6,906 bases of DNA from an uncultured Clostridia bacterium (lineage in GTDB: Bacteria > Bacillota > Clostridia > Christensenellales > Aristaeellaceae). Under the pieces are notes generated by a model. That model saw nothing but the letters and a program-made list of their open reading frames with translations. It did no database searches and was not told the origin of the DNA. Within the stretch, counting starts at the first letter, position 1. Every line of letters starts with the position of its first letter. The stretch spans positions 1 to 6,906 of the forward strand of contig CALCTW010000019.1 of assembly GCA_937907055.1 (NCBI GenBank), read 5' to 3'. Of this stretch, positions 4,726 through 6,906 are shown one piece after another. The position numbers and the translations under genes were made by a program.

Positions 4726-5607
4726 ATGAAAGAGATCAAACTGACCACGTTGACCGGTGAACGCGCCCTTTTTGGCGCCAAAGATGTTTTTGTTCAGGAT
4801 ACTGTGTTTTGTGACGGTGAATCTCCCTTAAAGGAAAGCAGCAATATCAAACTGAAGAATGTCATGTTCCGCTGGAAGTATCCGCTGTGGTACGTCAAGA
4901 ATGTTCAGGCGGAGGAATGCACCTGGTTTGATATGGCGCGCGCCGGTGTTTGGTACACCGAGGATGTGTCCATCCGCGAAACGGTCGTGCAGGCCCCGAA
5001 GAACTTCCGCCGCTGCAAAAATCTGAAGCTGGAGAATGTCACGTTCACCAACGCGGAGGAGACACTGTGGCACAACTCCGGCGTTGAAATGAAGAATGTG
5101 ACGGCCAAAGGCAACTATTTCGCCATGGACAGCGATCATATGAAGATCGACGGTCTGACGCTGGACGGCAATTACAGCTTTGACGGCGTGAAGGATGTGG
5201 AAATCAGCAATTCCCGTCTGATCACCAAGGACGCCTTCTGGAACAGCGAAAACGTGACGGCGCGCAACTGCTTCATCACCGGTGAATATCTGGGCTGGAA
5301 CAGCAAAAACCTCACGCTGATCGATTGCACCATCGAAAGCCTGCAGGGCATGTGCTACTGCGAGAACCTCAAGATGATCAACTGCCGCCTGTTCAACACC
5401 ACGCTGGCCTTTGAGTACAGCAGTGTGGACGCGGATCTGACCGGCCGCGTGGAGGATGTTTTCAATCCTGCCTCCGGTGTCATCCGCGCGGAGGAGATCG
5501 GCACCCTGATCATGGAAAAGGATCTTATCGATCCCGCGAAGACCGAGATCGTGTGCCCCAAGATCGGCAAGACCGAAGATATCGTGGAATGGCGGAAAGA
5601 AAAATGA
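4726..5607 (+). CDS. DUF3737 family protein, right-handed beta-solenoid
   Basis: The 293-residue cytoplasmic protein (no signal peptide) is a repeat solenoid. A hydrophobic residue in a pattern such as K/E-N/D-V/L recurs at Val21, Ile41, Val60, Val81, Leu100, Val120, Met139, Val158, Val177, Leu196, Leu215 and Val234, giving 12 coils of 19 to 21 residues, mostly 19. Aromatic positions (WYV, WHN, FWNS, GWNS) also recur once per coil. This is the signature of a beta-helix, and the sequence fits the DUF3737 family as I remember it, for which no biochemical role is known to me. A capping segment follows from about 240 to the end. AAGGAGA (4714-4720) lies 5 bases before the chosen ATG; a longer reading from 4678 would start inside the leader without a ribosome site. 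It is co-transcribed with, and overlaps, the downstream C-S lyase gene, suggesting a linked role. That role is unknown. Confidence 0.87.
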   Translation: MKEIKLTTLTGERALFGAKDVFVQDTVFCDGESPLKESSNIKLKNVMFRWKYPLWYVKNVQAEECTWFDMARAGVWYTEDVSIRETVVQAPKNFRRCKNLKLENVTFTNAEETLWHNSGVEMKNVTAKGNYFAMDSDHMKIDGLTLDGNYSFDGVKDVEISNSRLITKDAFWNSENVTARNCFITGEYLGWNSKNLTLIDCTIESLQGMCYCENLKMINCRLFNTTLAFEYSSVDADLTGRVEDVFNPASGVIRAEEIGTLIMEKDLIDPAKTEIVCPKIGKTEDIVEWRKEK

Positions 5608-6773
5608 TCTATGATTTTGATACCCCGCTGGATCGTACCGGCACGGATTCCTACAAGTGGGATATCCGTCCGGGCGAGCTGCCTATGTGGGTCGCGGATA
5701 TGGATTTTGAGACCGCCCCCTGCGTAAAGGAAGCGGTGCTTCGCCGCGCGCAGAACGGCGCCTACGGCTACACTGTGGTCCCGGATACGTGGACGGAAGC
5801 TTATCAGAACTGGTGGCAGCGCAGGCACGGCCTTACGATCGAAAAGGACTGGCTCATTTTCGCCACCGGTGTCGTGCCGGCCATCTCTTCCATCGTGCGC
5901 AAGCTGACCACGCCCAATGAAAATGTGCTGCTGATGACCCCTGTGTACAACATCTTCTTCAACAGCACGGTGAATAACGGCTGCCGGGTGCTTGAAAGCC
6001 CGCTGAAGTACGAGAACGGCGTGTATTCCATCGACTGGGCGGATCTGGAGAAGGGTCTTTCCGATCCGCAGACCTCCCTGCTCATCCTGTGCAATCCGCA
6101 CAATCCTGTGGGCCGCATCTGGACCAAGGAGGAACTGGCCGGGATCGGTGATCTTTGCAAAAAGTATCATGTCACGGTCGTCAGCGATGAGATCCACTGT
6201 GAGCTGACTGAGCCTGGGCTTGAATACACCCCCTTCGCGGCGGTGAATGACACCTGCCGGGAGATCTCCGTCACCTGTGTTTCTCCCAGCAAGGCGTTCA
6301 ATATCGCCGGTCTGCAGAGCGCCGCGGTCTTTGCCGCGGATGAAGCGCTGCGTCATAAGGTGTGGCGCGGGCTGAACACCGATGAATGCGCCGAGCCGAA
6401 CATCTTTGCCTGCGCCGCGGTCACCGCCGCACTCACGGAAGGTGAGGAATGGCTGGAGCAGTTAAAGGATTATCTGTGGAAAAACCGCGAATACGCGGCG
6501 GATTATATCAGCAGGAACATCCCCGGTACTTATTGCGTCCCTGCCGAAGCCACGTATCTGCTGTGGCTGGATTGCACGCGGATCACGAAGGAGACCGAAA
6601 AACTGGCCGCCTTCATCCGGGAAAAGACCGGCCTCATCATCACCGAGGGCGATGAATACGGCAAAGCCGGGCAGGGCTTCCTGCGTATCAATCTGGCCTG
6701 TGCCCGCAGCGTGGTGGAGGAAGGCATGCGCCGCCTCGCGGAAGGCTTCCGCCTTTTCCGTGAACAGGCCTGA
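5604..6773 (+). CDS. patB: MalY/PatB family PLP-dependent C-S beta-lyase (aminotransferase fold class I)
   Basis: The 389-residue product is a full-length fold-type I PLP enzyme of the MalY/PatB group. Characterised members act as cystathionine beta-lyases, cutting cystathionine or related thioethers to pyruvate, ammonia and a thiol such as homocysteine. Visible marks are the N-terminal PMWVADMDF (27-35) typical of the group, Tyr115, the NPHNPVG motif (164-170), Asp195 in SDEIH for the pyridine nitrogen, the PLP lysine Lys230 in SPSKAFNIAGLQ, and the carboxylate-binding Arg361 in FLRINLAC. The start ATG at 5604 overlaps the DUF3737 stop as ATGA, with only a weak GGAAAG before it, so translation is probably coupled. 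An ATG at 5589 would add five residues but has no ribosome site. Family is sure. Whether it serves methionine synthesis, sulfur-amino-acid breakdown or an aminotransferase role cannot be told from sequence. Confidence 0.92.
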   Translation: MIYDFDTPLDRTGTDSYKWDIRPGELPMWVADMDFETAPCVKEAVLRRAQNGAYGYTVVPDTWTEAYQNWWQRRHGLTIEKDWLIFATGVVPAISSIVRKLTTPNENVLLMTPVYNIFFNSTVNNGCRVLESPLKYENGVYSIDWADLEKGLSDPQTSLLILCNPHNPVGRIWTKEELAGIGDLCKKYHVTVVSDEIHCELTEPGLEYTPFAAVNDTCREISVTCVSPSKAFNIAGLQSAAVFAADEALRHKVWRGLNTDECAEPNIFACAAVTAALTEGEEWLEQLKDYLWKNREYAADYISRNIPGTYCVPAEATYLLWLDCTRITKETEKLAAFIREKTGLIITEGDEYGKAGQGFLRINLACARSVVEEGMRRLAEGFRLFREQA

Positions 6774-6800
6774 CCGCGCCTGAAACAGCCGCCCGATCCT

Positions 6801-6826
6801 ATCAAAAAAGGCCGCGTACCGGCCTT
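6801..6826 (-). terminator. Intrinsic terminator, best read on the - strand
   Basis: AAGGCCG (6808-6814) pairs with CGGCCTT (6820-6826) around CGTAC. The T-run lies on the - strand (six T ending at 6804), so the hairpin best ends a gene coming from the right of the window. On the + strand it is followed by CTGAATAAAAAG, a poor terminator, so patB transcription may be only partly stopped here. Confidence 0.6.
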
Positions 6827-6865
6827 CTGAATAAAAAGAGGATCTGCCCCTTCACAAGTTATTAT

Positions 6866-6897
6866 GTAAAGGAAGGTTTACCCCTCCTTTACAGGAG
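6866..6897 (+). promoter_or_regulatory. Overlapping alternative helices around an AGGAG, at the window edge
   Basis: GTAAAGGA (6866-6873) can pair with TCCTTTAC (6885-6892). That helix excludes two others: GTAAA (6866-6870) with TTTAC (6877-6881), and CTCCT (6884-6888) with AGGAG (6893-6897). AGGAG could be the ribosome site of a gene starting just past the edge. No T-run follows on either strand. It may be a leader with alternative folds; the cut-off prevents a firm call. Confidence 0.3.
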
Positions 6898-6906
6898 CTG
6901 TTGAAA

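Noticed and set aside
5355..6356. Long - strand open frame of 333 codons
   Set aside because: It is an antisense shadow across the DUF3737 and PatB genes, which both have clear family motifs.
6808..6826. Strong terminator for patB on the + strand
   Set aside because: The stem is good but no T-run follows on the + strand. The T-run is on the opposite strand.
1..6906. tRNA or rRNA genes
   Set aside because: No cloverleaf with a GTTCGA-type T-loop and CCA end was seen, and there are no rRNA signature stretches.

Overview
The window looks like chromosomal DNA of an anaerobic, moderately GC-rich Bacillota, probably a gut or rumen Clostridia member. This rests on a Clostridia-style gluconate 5-dehydrogenase tail, an oxygen-labile Fe-S type cysteine desulfidase, strong AGGAG-type ribosome sites and many intrinsic terminators. 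The assignment is inference; no rRNA or marker gene is present.

Left part (1-1898, + strand): the C-terminal third of an SDR-family gluconate 5-dehydrogenase-like enzyme, closed by a strong intrinsic terminator. Next comes a leader of about 130 bases with two inverted repeats, then a complete L-cysteine desulfidase family gene (CyuA/YhaM, UPF0597). A two-way terminator at 1861-1898 separates it from convergent genes.

Centre (1861-4508, - strand): two tandem copies of one cassette of about 1.3 kb. Each carries a promoter, a 5'-end hairpin leader, a gene for an exported protein I do not recognise, and a terminator. The two proteins are about 73% identical without a gap over the first 282 residues, then diverge into low-complexity tails. 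The second tail is built on a 12-bp tandem repeat. This is the least explained part of the window.

Right part (4600-6773, + strand): a well-formed extended -10 promoter, preceded by two direct repeats, drives a two-gene operon. The first gene is a 12-coil beta-solenoid protein of the DUF3737 type. The second is a MalY/PatB-type PLP C-S beta-lyase whose ATG overlaps the first gene's stop codon (ATGA). The last 130 bases hold a hairpin with its T-run on the - strand and, at the very edge, three overlapping helices around an AGGAG that may belong to the next gene.

Two enzymes that release pyruvate, ammonia and sulfide or thiol from sulfur amino acids (CyuA-like and PatB-like) flank the exported-protein pair. 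They are in separate transcription units, so a shared role is only a hypothesis.
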